Of a DNA stretch of 64,000 nt, positions 17,351 through 25,732 are shown in pieces. Source of the stretch: Halopseudomonas pelagia CL-AP6 (lineage in GTDB: Bacteria; Pseudomonadota; Gammaproteobacteria; Pseudomonadales; Pseudomonadaceae). The notes under the pieces are model-generated. The model saw only the letters and a list, made by a program, of their open reading frames with translations, was not told the DNA's origin and ran no database searches. The translations under genes and the position numbers were made by a program. Positions within the stretch are counted from its first letter, which is position 1. Each line of letters opens with the position of its first letter. Where the stretch lies: NCBI RefSeq assembly GCF_000410875.1, contig NZ_AROI01000010.1, positions 110,591 to 174,590 of the forward strand, written 5' to 3'.

Positions 17351-17770
17351 ATGGAAAACGCTCAAACTATACCCGCCGGTTTCAAACCCCACACCCGCAA
17401 GAGCGGCCTGACCAATCCCTGGGAACCGATTTATGCTGCCAGCGATGAGACTACCTTCTGCCTGGGCCTGCTAGCCGATGCGCCGCACGTCAACAGCCGC
17501 GGCTTTGTACATGGCGGGCTGCTCTCGGCGCTGGCGGACAATGCCATGGGGCTCAGTTGCGCCAGGCAACTGGAGAACATCGGCGGCCTGGTGACTGTGA
17601 GTATGACGATTGATTTTCTCGGCACCGCGCACGTGGGGCATTGGGTGGAAGTGCGGGCGACGCCGTCGCGTGTTGGTAAATCGTTGTGCTTTGCTGACGC
17701 AAATATCTATTCCAATGATCAACTCTGCGCGACGGCCAAGGCGGTGTTCAAGGTGCAGCCGCTGAAATGA
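17351..17770 (+). CDS. PaaI-type hotdog thioesterase
   Basis: A 139-residue single hotdog-fold protein. The signature is RGFVHGGLLSALADNAMG, with the HGG loop and acidic residue used by PaaI-type acyl-CoA thioesterases, followed by GLVTVSMTIDFLGTAHVGHWVEV. It should hydrolyse an aryl- or acyl-CoA in the cytoplasm; the preferred CoA ester is unknown. It stands alone with its own short promoter region and ends 23 bp from the stop of the convergent second Fic gene. It looks like a core metabolic gene embedded among accessory genes. Confidence 0.85.
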   Translation: MENAQTIPAGFKPHTRKSGLTNPWEPIYAASDETTFCLGLLADAPHVNSRGFVHGGLLSALADNAMGLSCARQLENIGGLVTVSMTIDFLGTAHVGHWVEVRATPSRVGKSLCFADANIYSNDQLCATAKAVFKVQPLK

Positions 17771-17793
17771 GGCGCGAATAGCCGTATTCCCGA

Positions 17794-18831
17794 TTATATT
17801 GGGTTGCTTGGCCCCAGTCGTGCAGCTTTGCCGCTCTGCGTTAACCGATACCGCTGAAGCTTGCTGTTCGGCCGGTCAGGTGACGTCATCTCTATATAAC
17901 CTGCGGCCAACGCAGGAAGCAGATAGCGAGCACGAAACGATTTGCGATCCGTGAGCCCTAATGCTTGCTGCAACTCCTCTCTACTCATGCTGCCTTCTAG
18001 TATATGCAGCAACCGAATGACTTGGGGGGTGTGTTGAGGGCTAACTTGGGGGGTGGCGCCAGCGGCTTGTTCCAGCGCTTTCAGCAACATCCCCAACATA
18101 AACTCGATAAAGGGCGCTGAGTCACTTCTTAGGGTGCTGTCGTTGAGCGCTTGGTAATATGCCGTTTGGGATTCGTGCACCATACTTTCTACCGGCATGT
18201 ACCCTAGTAGAGGATTCCAATGACTAAGTATCAGGGTTTGCCACAACCGACCCATACGTCCGTTACCATCACTAAACGGATGTATAAACTCGAACTCATA
18301 ATGAAACACGCTACTGACGATCAGGGGATGATGGTCCGTAGCTCCGATCCATTCCATCAACTGCCGCATCAAAATGGCAACACGATCAGCCGGTGGCGCC
18401 ATATGGATTACCTGATCGCCTTTCATAACACCTACGCCGCCGCGTCGATAAACACCTGGGTCATCCACCAGACCCAGAGTCATGACTGAATGCGCCTGCA
18501 ACAGATGCTGTTCGCTAGTTGCCTGCCAGGTTAACAGCCCCTCGTAGGCCTTGATGGCATTACGGGCTTCCTGAATCTCGCGGGGCGGTGCAAGGACTCG
18601 CTTGCCCTCAATAATGGCTGTGATTTGTGCTTCGCTAAGAGTATTACCCTCTATCGCCAACGATCCCTGGATTGTCCTGATACGGTTGATACGCCGTAAC
18701 CTTAGATCCTTCTCTTTATTCTGTTGCGCAGAAACCTTGCCTACCATCTCGCTGATCTCGGCGACCAGATGAACGATGGTGGAAGTTAAGGTGAATGGCG
18801 GCTGATAGCTCATATGGTCTGCCCGGGACAT
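17794..18831 (-). CDS. Fic family protein, second copy of different subfamily
   Basis: A 345-residue Fic enzyme with the full active loop FIHPFSDGNGRMGR and an autoinhibitory helix SLAIEGN near residue 60, fitting (S/T)xxxE(G/N). An N-terminal Fic_N-like region precedes it, and the C-terminal ~80 residues look like a winged helix (ILEGSMSREELQQALGL) with a basic tail. It is not a duplicate of the first Fic protein: motif context, length and termini differ. Two ATGs are possible (18831 or 18813); neither has a strong ribosome site. It bounds the right side of the island. Confidence 0.86.
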   Translation of the reverse strand: MSRADHMSYQPPFTLTSTIVHLVAEISEMVGKVSAQQNKEKDLRLRRINRIRTIQGSLAIEGNTLSEAQITAIIEGKRVLAPPREIQEARNAIKAYEGLLTWQATSEQHLLQAHSVMTLGLVDDPGVYRRGGVGVMKGDQVIHMAPPADRVAILMRQLMEWIGATDHHPLIVSSVFHYEFEFIHPFSDGNGRMGRLWQTLILSHWNPLLGYMPVESMVHESQTAYYQALNDSTLRSDSAPFIEFMLGMLLKALEQAAGATPQVSPQHTPQVIRLLHILEGSMSREELQQALGLTDRKSFRARYLLPALAAGYIEMTSPDRPNSKLQRYRLTQSGKAARLGPSNPI

Positions 18832-18898
18832 GATCTTGGGAGGATAGCCTCTTCGTTCTCACCTGGGAACCGGCTGGCAGATGCGGCAGCAGAACGCC

Positions 18899-19390
18899 CT
18901 ACCCCCGCAGCGTCAAAAACAACCTTAAATCCAGCTCCAACTGGTGATAGTCCGTCTCCATATGCTGGCACAGCTGGTAAAAGGCTTTGTTGTGCTCTTT
19001 CTCGCGCAGGTGCGCGAGCTCATGCACCACGACCATTCGCAGTAGCGGTTCGGGCAGGGTTTTGAGGATGGCGGAGACTTTGATTTCGTTCTTGCGCTTG
19101 AGCTTGCTGCCCTGCACACGGCTGACAAACTGGTGCAGGCCCAGGGCGTTGTCGATGACGTGCATGCGCGTATCAAAGAACACTTTGCTGACAGGGTTGC
19201 TGCTACGCATGTGCTGTTGCTTGAGGCGCTGGGTGTAGTCGTACAGCGCGGCGTCGGATTGGATCAGGTGCTGGGCTTGCCGCGGGTAACGCTGTTCCAG
19301 CCAACTGCCGAGCTGATTCTTGTCGATCAGTTGCTGAACCTGCTGTTGCAGGTTGGGGCTGTATCCGTTGAGGTACTTGAGGGTGGCCAC
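18899..19390 (-). CDS. YgjP-like metal-dependent hydrolase
   Basis: A 163-residue protein with the zinc-protease-type motif VVVHELAHLREKEHNKAFYQL (HExxH plus a downstream histidine), as in the YgjP/DUF45 family. These are short M48-related putative peptidases of unknown substrate, usually chromosomal housekeeping genes. It begins at GTG. It is upstream of the Fic gene on the same strand with a 67-bp gap, so co-transcription is possible but not compelling. It marks the return to core-like sequence. Confidence 0.8.
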   Translation of the reverse strand: MATLKYLNGYSPNLQQQVQQLIDKNQLGSWLEQRYPRQAQHLIQSDAALYDYTQRLKQQHMRSSNPVSKVFFDTRMHVIDNALGLHQFVSRVQGSKLKRKNEIKVSAILKTLPEPLLRMVVVHELAHLREKEHNKAFYQLCQHMETDYHQLELDLRLFLTLRG

Positions 19391-19510
19391 GGTCGCTTCG
19401 TATTCATGACATTGAAGCGGCTGATGATACAGGACTCAGGCGGCGGAGGCTTTAGCGCAAAAAAGCGCTAAGCATCAAGCTGAAAAGCCGTTATGCTTGA
19501 GCTTGATCAA

Positions 19511-19526
19511 TTACCCCCAGGGGTAT
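19511..19526. promoter_or_regulatory. CstR/CsoR-type operator upstream of rhodanese
   Basis: TTACCCC-CA-GGGGTAT, a near-perfect palindrome of the CsoR/CstR operator type. Its right half runs directly into TATAGT, a plausible -10 box, so bound repressor would block the promoter of the exported rhodanese gene 64 bp downstream. The same element occurs twice more in this module. Confidence 0.72.
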
Positions 19527-19589
19527 AGTGCTAAGCTACGCGACAGCATTGCCGCTATACCCTAATGACCACTGACAAGGACAATCATC

Positions 19590-20129
19590 ATGAAACACCT
19601 GATCGCTGCAACCTGTCTGAGCCTGTTGAGCTTGAGCGCACACGCTGTTGATATCGCCGTCAGCGCCGAGCAAGTGCACGCTCGAACCGAACAAGCTGAT
19701 GCCACTATGTTATTCGTTGATGTCCGCGATCCGGTGGAGATCATGTTCGTCGGTTTTACCGATTCCGTTCACGTCAATGTGCCCTACCTGCTGGTCGATC
19801 GCAGCGTTTGGGATGACGACCGGGGGTCTTATCAGGTCGCCCAGAACCCCAACTTTATTGCCGAGATTAGCGCCGAGCTGGACAAGCGCGGGCTGAGCCA
19901 TGATGCCGAGATAATCACCCTGTGCCGTTCGGGTAGCGAACGCGGCGAGCCCAGCGCCCAATTTTTGCGCGCCAACGGCTTCCCTAACGCACGTTACGTG
20001 ATCGACGGATTCCAGGGCCCCAGCCTCAAGGACGGGCCACAGGCCGGTATGCGGCTGCAAGGTGGCTGGCAGAACAGCGGGTTGCCCTGGAGCACCAAGA
20101 TGAACGCGGAAAAGATGTATCGCCCCTGA
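19590..20129 (+). CDS. Periplasmic rhodanese-like sulfurtransferase
   Basis: A 179-residue protein with a signal peptide (MKHLIAATCLSLLSLSAHA) and one rhodanese domain: LFVDVRDPVE then the active loop LCRSGSERG with Cys112. It should carry or transfer sulfane sulfur in the periplasm. The conserved C-terminal NSGLPWSTKM resembles the family found next to sulfide oxidation genes. A CstR-type palindrome overlaps its promoter and the repressor gene is convergent just downstream, so induction by sulfide or persulfide is inferred. Confidence 0.85.
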   Translation: MKHLIAATCLSLLSLSAHAVDIAVSAEQVHARTEQADATMLFVDVRDPVEIMFVGFTDSVHVNVPYLLVDRSVWDDDRGSYQVAQNPNFIAEISAELDKRGLSHDAEIITLCRSGSERGEPSAQFLRANGFPNARYVIDGFQGPSLKDGPQAGMRLQGGWQNSGLPWSTKMNAEKMYRP

Positions 20130-20141
20130 GCGAGGCGCTGC

Positions 20142-20162
20142 CCTGAGTGAACAACACTCAGG
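20142..20162. terminator. Hairpin between convergent rhodanese and repressor genes
   Basis: CCTGAGTG-AACAA-CACTCAGG forms an 8-bp perfect stem between the two convergent stops and overlaps the last codons of the repressor gene. It is placed to act in both directions; the T-tract is weak. Confidence 0.5.
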
Positions 20163-20424
20163 TGTATTTGGTGAAGATGGCCCGCAGCTGTGTCAGCTTC
20201 TCGGCGTTGCTCTGATCTGGGTCGAGGATGGCATCCTCAGCCAGGCATACCAGCATCTCCTGGTAGGCCTTGTCGAGCGCCTTGCGCGCCGCGCTGAACT
20301 GCTGAGCAACGGCCTCGCATTCTTCCCCACGCAGGATCATCGCGTGGATACCGCGCACCTGCCCTTCCACTCGGGCAAGGCGTTTGAGGATGGCATCGCG
20401 GCTTTTTGCTTCATGGTTATTCAT
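20158..20424 (-). CDS. CsoR/FrmR-family (DUF156) repressor, CstR-like
   Basis: An 88-residue all-helical repressor: DAILKRLARVEGQVRGIHAMI, EECEAVAQQFSAARKALDKAYQEML. It keeps the first sensor cysteine (Cys36). At the positions of the copper site of CsoR (His 25 and Cys 29 residues later) it has Leu and Ala, while a second cysteine lies at residue 60. A copper role is therefore unlikely; two thiols without the His fit sulfane-sulfur sensing as in CstR, though the second Cys is not in the exact CstR position. Start chosen for GAGAG before the ATG. Three palindromic operators lie at neighbouring sulfur genes. Confidence 0.78.
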   Translation of the reverse strand: MNNHEAKSRDAILKRLARVEGQVRGIHAMILRGEECEAVAQQFSAARKALDKAYQEMLVCLAEDAILDPDQSNAEKLTQLRAIFTKYT

Positions 20425-20712
20425 ATGCACTCTCATGATTGCCTGCAGCTGCATCGATAGGCTGCACATCAGCTAGCGCAATATAACCGAACAACCTGCG
20501 GCTGTGTTTGATTAGCGCCGGTGCGCATTGTGTATCAATGCGTTTCCTGGAAACTCAAGCTGCATCTAAGACTATGGTTTAAGTCAGGAATAAACCTAGG
20601 TATTTCATGCAGATAGGTGCCAGCTATGACAGAAGAAGACAAGCCTAGCCCGCTATATTCCATTTTAATCTAAGCATAGAACCAAAAATTAGTTACGATC
20701 TTTCTTAAATAC

Positions 20713-20728
20713 ATACCCCTTGGGGTAT
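20713..20728. promoter_or_regulatory. CstR/CsoR-type operator upstream of dioxygenase operon
   Basis: ATACCCC-TT-GGGGTAT, a palindrome 18 bp upstream of the persulfide dioxygenase start codon and just before its AAGGAG site. It matches the other two sites in both arms and would control the whole dioxygenase-SQR-SulP-rhodanese unit. Confidence 0.75.
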
Positions 20729-20746
20729 CTGAGAAGGAGCACTGCC

Positions 20747-21610
20747 ATGCAAGCCAACGTCGAAGCATTTTTTGATCCTGCCACCTACACCTACAGCTAT
20801 GTGGTCACCGACCCCAGCACCAAGCGCTGCGCCATCATCGATTCAGTACTGGACTACGACCCCGCGTCCGGGCGCACCGCGCATGACAGTGCTGATCGCC
20901 TGATCCAGTATGTAAAAGACCAGCAACTGCAGGTCGACTGGTTGCTGGAAACCCATGTGCACGCTGACCACCTTTCGGCCGCGCCCTATCTGAAACGCGA
21001 ACTGGGCGGCCAGTTGGCGATTGGTGAGAACATCACCATCGTGCAGAACACCTTCGGCAAGCTGTTTAATGCCGGCACTGAGTTCGCCACTGATGGCCGC
21101 CAGTTCGACCACCTGTTCAAGGACGGCGACACCTTCCAGGTGGGTAACGTCCAGGCCCGTGCCATCCACACCCCAGGCCATACCCCGGCCTGCATGACCT
21201 ACCTGATCGGCGATGCCGGATTTGTTGGCGATACTCTGTTTATGCCGGACTACGGCACCGCGCGCTGCGATTTCCCCGGTGGCGACTCGCACACGCTGTT
21301 CCAGTCGATCCGCAAGTTGTTCGCCCTGCCAGATGCAACGCGCCTGTTTATGTGCCACGACTACAAGGCACCAGGGCGCGATGAGTTTCTCTATCAGACC
21401 TCCGTCGCGGAACAGCGTGCGCACAATGTGCATGTGCACGAGGGCATCAATGAGTCGGACTTCGTCGCGATGCGTAGCGCCCGTGACGCCACCCTGGGCA
21501 TGCCGACCCTGATCCTGCCGTCGGTGCAGGTGAACATGCGCGCCGGGGAGCTGCCGCCAGCCGAGGATAACGGTATCCGCTACCTGAAAATCCCCCTCGA
21601 CGTGCTCTGA
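20747..21610 (+). CDS. Persulfide dioxygenase (ETHE1-like metallo-beta-lactamase fold)
   Basis: A 287-residue metallo-beta-lactamase-fold protein with THVHADH (His70, His72, Asp74, His75), HTPGHTP, then GDTLFMPDYGTARCDFPGG and MCHDYK. The single-iron dioxygenases of this group (ETHE1/Blh/CstB N-terminal part) oxidise glutathione or other persulfides to sulfite. ATG chosen because AAGGAG lies 5 nt upstream; a longer frame runs into the operator. It is the first gene of a likely operon with the DUF442-SQR fusion 10 bp downstream. Substrate thiol is not determined by sequence. Confidence 0.88.
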   Translation: MQANVEAFFDPATYTYSYVVTDPSTKRCAIIDSVLDYDPASGRTAHDSADRLIQYVKDQQLQVDWLLETHVHADHLSAAPYLKRELGGQLAIGENITIVQNTFGKLFNAGTEFATDGRQFDHLFKDGDTFQVGNVQARAIHTPGHTPACMTYLIGDAGFVGDTLFMPDYGTARCDFPGGDSHTLFQSIRKLFALPDATRLFMCHDYKAPGRDEFLYQTSVAEQRAHNVHVHEGINESDFVAMRSARDATLGMPTLILPSVQVNMRAGELPPAEDNGIRYLKIPLDVL

Positions 21611-21620
21611 GGTACTGACC

Positions 21621-23363
21621 ATGGATACGCTGAAACACCTAAGCCCCTTCATCGCAGTGGCGGCGCAATTGCAACCTGCGGACATGGGCACCCTGGCCTC
21701 CGCTGGTTTTCGCAGTGTGATCAACAATCGCCCCGATAATGAGGGCGAAGGCCAGCCCAGCTCAGCGGATATGGAGGCTGCAGCGCAGGCCAGCGGCCTT
21801 GAGTACCACTACCTGCCAGTCGTTTCCGGGCAGATCAGCGATGCCGATGTCAGCGCCTTTACCGAGTTGCTCAACCAGGTGCGCGGCCCGGTATTGGCGT
21901 TCTGCCGTACCGGTACGCGCTCGACCAGCCTCTGGGCTCTGAGCGAAGCCCATCACCTGGATCCCGTGGTGCTGCTCAATAGCGCACGGGCCAGCGGTTA
22001 TGACATCAGCGGCCTGGCGCAACGCCTGGAGCAGCGCTGGCAGAAATCCCCCGTAACCGTGCCACAAACCAGTACCTCACCAACCCAACGCTACGACGTA
22101 CTGGTGGTGGGCGGTGGAGCAGCCGGTTGTGCGGTCACGGCCAGCCTCTTGCAGCGTGAGCCTCACCTGCGTATTGCCGTGGTCGAGCCACGCGAGCATC
22201 ACTACTACCAGCCCGGCTGGACACTGGTAGGCGCGGGTATTTTTGATCGCGCGCGCACCGAACGTTCGATGGCGCTGTGCATTCCCCATGGTGCGCAGTG
22301 GATTCGTGCCGCCGTGGCGGGCTTTGAGCCTGAGCAGCAATGCGTTGTGCTCGAAGATGGCAACCGGGTCGGCTATCGCGCATTAATCGTCTGCCCGGGG
22401 CTGAGTCTGAACTGGGATGCGGTCGAAGGGCTGAAGGAGACCCTCGGCAAGAATGGCGTGACCTCGAACTATCAGTTCGAGCTGGCGCCCTATACCTGGC
22501 AACTGGTGCAGAGCTTGCGCCATGGCCGCGCGCTATTTACCCAGCCGCCAATGCCGATCAAATGTGCCGGGGCGCCACAGAAGGCCATGTACCTGTCTTG
22601 CGACTGGTGGCAAAAGCAAGGCGTACTGCCGGATATCGATGTGGAGTTCTGCACCGCCGGTGCCGTGCTGTTCGGCGTACCTGCCTTCGTGCCGCCGTTG
22701 ATGAAATACGTCGAGCGCTACAACGCTCAGCTGAATTTCAACACTACCTTGACCGCTGTCGATGGTCCGGCGCGTAAGGCCTGGTTTAACCAGGTTGATG
22801 CAACGGGTAATACCCAGGTGATCGAAAAATCCTTCGACTTCCTGCATGCCGTGCCCAACCAGCGCGCACCGGAGTTTATCCGCCAAAGCCCGCTGGCGAA
22901 TGCCGAGGGCTGGGTTGAAGCCGATCACGAAACCCTGCGCCATCCGCGCTACGGCAATATCTTCAGCCTGGGTGATGTGTGCGCCGCACCCAATGCCAAA
23001 ACCGCAGCCGCGGTGCGCAAGCAGGCGCCGGTGGTGGCCGAAAACGTCATCGCCGTGCTCGCTGGCAAAGGCCCGCGCGCGCTCTATGACGGTTATGGCT
23101 CATGCCCGTTGACCGTCGAGCGCGGCAAGGTTGTGCTGGCCGAGTTCGGCTACGGCGGCAAGCTGCTGCCGACCTTCCCTCTTGACCCGACCGTGCCGCG
23201 CCGTCTGGCCTGGGACCTTAAGGTAAAGATGATGCCGGCTATCTACTTCGACATGATGCTGCGTGGCCGCGAATGGCTGGCCAAGCCCAAGCGGCTGCCG
23301 CATGAGCCTGCAGCCGTTGAAGCAGCAGCAGCCTGTGATTTTGGCAAGGAACAAGGTAAATGA
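21621..23363 (+). CDS. DUF442 sulfurtransferase-like domain fused to sulfide:quinone oxidoreductase
   Basis: A 580-residue two-domain protein. Residues 1-140 form the phosphatase-like DUF442 (TIGR01244, 'Blh' domain) with active loop AFCRTGTRS (Cys95). Residues 155-560 form a flavoprotein like sulfide:quinone oxidoreductase: RYDVLVVGGGAAGC (FAD), PREHHYYQPGWTLVG, LIVCPGLSLNW (Cys258) and MPIKCAGAPQKA (Cys315). SQR oxidises sulfide to a persulfide and reduces ubiquinone at the membrane. The fused domain could pass the sulfur on to the dioxygenase encoded just upstream. The next gene starts within its last codons (ATGA overlap). Confidence 0.87.
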   Translation: MDTLKHLSPFIAVAAQLQPADMGTLASAGFRSVINNRPDNEGEGQPSSADMEAAAQASGLEYHYLPVVSGQISDADVSAFTELLNQVRGPVLAFCRTGTRSTSLWALSEAHHLDPVVLLNSARASGYDISGLAQRLEQRWQKSPVTVPQTSTSPTQRYDVLVVGGGAAGCAVTASLLQREPHLRIAVVEPREHHYYQPGWTLVGAGIFDRARTERSMALCIPHGAQWIRAAVAGFEPEQQCVVLEDGNRVGYRALIVCPGLSLNWDAVEGLKETLGKNGVTSNYQFELAPYTWQLVQSLRHGRALFTQPPMPIKCAGAPQKAMYLSCDWWQKQGVLPDIDVEFCTAGAVLFGVPAFVPPLMKYVERYNAQLNFNTTLTAVDGPARKAWFNQVDATGNTQVIEKSFDFLHAVPNQRAPEFIRQSPLANAEGWVEADHETLRHPRYGNIFSLGDVCAAPNAKTAAAVRKQAPVVAENVIAVLAGKGPRALYDGYGSCPLTVERGKVVLAEFGYGGKLLPTFPLDPTVPRRLAWDLKVKMMPAIYFDMMLRGREWLAKPKRLPHEPAAVEAAAACDFGKEQGK

Positions 23364-25114
23364 AACTGAGCCACTGGCTCCCCTGCCTCACCTGGGGGCG
23401 GCGTTACAACCGCAGCAAAGCAACCCAGGATGGCATGGCCGCGCTGATCGTGACGCTGATGCTGATCCCGCAGAGCCTGGCCTATGCCATGCTCGCCGGT
23501 TTGCCCCCAGTGATGGGGCTGTATGCGAGTATTCTTCCGCTGCTGGCCTATGCGCTCTTTGGTTCCAGCCGCACGCTGGCGGTGGGGCCCGTGGCGGTGG
23601 TTTCGCTGATGACCGCCGCAGCGCTGGCGCCGTTGTTCCCGGCGGGCAGCGAAGCCTACATAGGCGCGGCCATGCTCCTGGCCCTGCTGTCTGGGCTGCT
23701 GCTCAGCGGCATGGCGTTTTTGCGCTTGGGGTTTCTTGCCAACTTTCTCAGCCACCCGGTGGTGTCCGGTTTTATCAGCGCCTCCGGTATTCTGATCGCC
23801 ATCGGCCAACTCAAGCACCTGTTCGGTATCTCCGCCTCGGGCGTTAGCCTGCTGCAGATTATCCCGCAGCTTTGGCAAGGTTTACCTGCTATGCATTGGC
23901 AAACCCTGCTGATTGGCCTGCTCAGTCTGGCCTGGTTGTGGTGGGCGCGGGCACGGCTAAAACCGGCGCTGCAACGGCTGGGGCTATCCGCTCAGACGGC
24001 CGGCAACCTGGCCAAGGCTGGGCCGGTACTGGCGATTGTTGTGGCGATTGTGGCGGTGTCCTGGCTGCAGCTCGATCAGGCCGGGGTCAAAGTGGTCGGC
24101 GCTATCCCCCAGGGCTTGCCCGGGCTGGCACTACCCACGCTAGACCTTGAGCTGGCGCTACAACTATTACCCGCAGCGCTGCTGATCAGCCTGGTGGGCT
24201 TTGTCGAGTCTGTTTCTGTTGGCCAGACCCTGGCCGCCAAACGCCGCCAGCGCATCGAGCCCGACAACGAACTGCTCGGCCTGGGTACCGCCAATCTCAG
24301 CGCGGCCTTCAGTGGCGGCTTTCCGGTTACCGGCGGTTTTGCCCGCTCGGTGGTCAACTACGATGCTGGCGCGCAGACACCCATGGCCGGCGTGTTCACC
24401 GCCATCGGCATTGCCCTCAGCGTGATGCTGCTGACCCCGCTGTTACACAATCTGCCGCATGCGGTATTGGCCGCGACCATCATCGTCGCCGTGCTCAGCC
24501 TGGTCGATCTCGGTTCACTGGGCCGCACTTGGCGTTACTCGCGCCAGGATGGCGCTGCACAACTGGCCACCCTGCTCGGCGTGCTGCTGATTGGTGTCGA
24601 AGCCGGCATTCTGATCGGCGTGGGCCTCTCGCTGTTGCTGTTTCTCTGGCGCACCAGCCAGCCACATATGGCCGTGGTCGGCCAGGTGCCAGGCAGCGAG
24701 CATTTTCGCAATGTCGAACGATTTGCCGTGATCGAGTCGCCCAGCGTGCTGTCTGTGCGGGTCGATGAGAGCCTGTATTTCCCCAACGCCCGCTACCTTG
24801 AAGACCGGATCAGCGAGCTCATTGCCAGCCGCCCGCAGGTCCGCCACCTGGTACTGATGTGCTCTGGGGTCAACCTGATTGATGCCAGCGCTCTGGATTC
24901 GCTGGAGACCATCGTTGAGCGCCTGCAAACAGCCGGTGTGCAATTGCACCTTTCCGAGGTTAAAGGCCCGGTGATGGATCAACTGCGCCGTTCCAGCTTC
25001 CTCGAGCATTTTGGTGGGCAGGTCTTTATCAGCCAGTTTGACGCGCTGAAAACCCTGGCCCCGCAAGTGACCCATCCGCTATCTACCCAGCCTCTCACCC
25101 ATAGGACACCCTGA
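23360..25114 (+). CDS. SulP-family inorganic anion transporter with STAS domain
   Basis: A 584-residue inner-membrane protein. About 400 residues of hydrophobic helices include the SulP signature QDGMAALIVTLMLIPQSLAYAMLAG and LFGSSRTLAVGPVAVVS, and a cytoplasmic STAS domain occupies about residues 455-570 (VLMCSGVNLIDASALDSLE). SulP proteins move sulfate, bicarbonate or other anions. Within this operon, sulfite or sulfate export or exchange is the natural inference, since the dioxygenase produces sulfite. ATG overlaps the SQR stop, and its own stop overlaps the rhodanese start (TGATG). Confidence 0.88.
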   Translation: MKLSHWLPCLTWGRRYNRSKATQDGMAALIVTLMLIPQSLAYAMLAGLPPVMGLYASILPLLAYALFGSSRTLAVGPVAVVSLMTAAALAPLFPAGSEAYIGAAMLLALLSGLLLSGMAFLRLGFLANFLSHPVVSGFISASGILIAIGQLKHLFGISASGVSLLQIIPQLWQGLPAMHWQTLLIGLLSLAWLWWARARLKPALQRLGLSAQTAGNLAKAGPVLAIVVAIVAVSWLQLDQAGVKVVGAIPQGLPGLALPTLDLELALQLLPAALLISLVGFVESVSVGQTLAAKRRQRIEPDNELLGLGTANLSAAFSGGFPVTGGFARSVVNYDAGAQTPMAGVFTAIGIALSVMLLTPLLHNLPHAVLAATIIVAVLSLVDLGSLGRTWRYSRQDGAAQLATLLGVLLIGVEAGILIGVGLSLLLFLWRTSQPHMAVVGQVPGSEHFRNVERFAVIESPSVLSVRVDESLYFPNARYLEDRISELIASRPQVRHLVLMCSGVNLIDASALDSLETIVERLQTAGVQLHLSEVKGPVMDQLRRSSFLEHFGGQVFISQFDALKTLAPQVTHPLSTQPLTHRTP

Positions 25115-25494
25115 TGAAAACTGCTCACGACCTGGTAACCGACGCTAAAACCCGCATCCATGAGATCGCATTGCAGGATGCCGACACCGCCATTCGCGAA
25201 GCCGATGTAGTGGTCGATGTGCGCGAAGCCGATGAGTTTCATGCCGGCCATATTGCGGGGGCCATTCACATTCCTCGCGGCCTCCTGGAATTCAAACTGA
25301 GCAACGACCCCGAGCTGTCTGCACGCGACCTCAAGCTGGTGCTGTATTGCAAGAACAGCGGCCGTGCGGCGCTGGCCGCACAATCATTGCAGGAGATGGG
25401 TTACCTGCAGGTGGTGTCGATCCAGGGCGGCTTCGAGGCCTGGTGTGAGGCGGGCAAGCCCGTGGTCAAGCCAGCTCTGCCGGCGTTCGACTGA
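25114..25494 (+). CDS. Cytoplasmic rhodanese-like sulfurtransferase
   Basis: A 126-residue single rhodanese domain without signal peptide: VVVDVREADEFHAGHIAGAIHIP, active loop LYCKNSGRAA with Cys79, and GGFEAWCEAGKPV at the end. It would take sulfane sulfur from persulfide to an acceptor in the cytoplasm. Translation is coupled to the SulP gene by one shared base. It closes the dioxygenase operon; the following gene has its own operator and promoter. Confidence 0.87.
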   Translation: MKTAHDLVTDAKTRIHEIALQDADTAIREADVVVDVREADEFHAGHIAGAIHIPRGLLEFKLSNDPELSARDLKLVLYCKNSGRAALAAQSLQEMGYLQVVSIQGGFEAWCEAGKPVVKPALPAFD

Positions 25495-25653
25495 AGCCAA
25501 AAACCGTCCGTCGATCGGCATTGGCCGCTAAAGGCTTCTGCCGGCTGGCATAAGCTGAACCGGCCTTTTCTCAGGCATTGATATCAGCTATGCCATCGAT
25601 AGAAAACCTTTGACCGCATCCCGGCTGAGTGTTGTTAGTCTAGTCAAAGCGCA

Positions 25654-25669
25654 ATACCCCCAGGGGTAT
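25654..25669. promoter_or_regulatory. CstR/CsoR-type operator upstream of peroxiredoxin
   Basis: ATACCCC-CA-GGGGTAT, the third copy, 64 bp before the peroxiredoxin start. Its right arm merges with TATAAA, a likely -10 box. Confidence 0.75.
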
Positions 25670-25732
25670 AAAAAGCATCCAGCGAGCGCTGACACAGCAG
25701 ATGTCCCGTACCACTACCCAGAGGTAAACATC

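Noticed and set aside
7247..18831. The two Fic genes as a duplicated repeat flanking the island
   Set aside because: Their sequences, lengths and terminal domains differ too much for a recent duplication or flanking repeat.
19452..19471. TTAGCGC-A6-GCGCTAA hairpin upstream of the rhodanese gene as a terminator
   Set aside because: It lies upstream of both flanking divergent genes, where no transcript is expected to end; left as an unassigned palindrome.
20158..20424. Copper-sensing CsoR
   Set aside because: The His and second Cys of the copper site are replaced by Leu and Ala, and all neighbours are sulfur genes.
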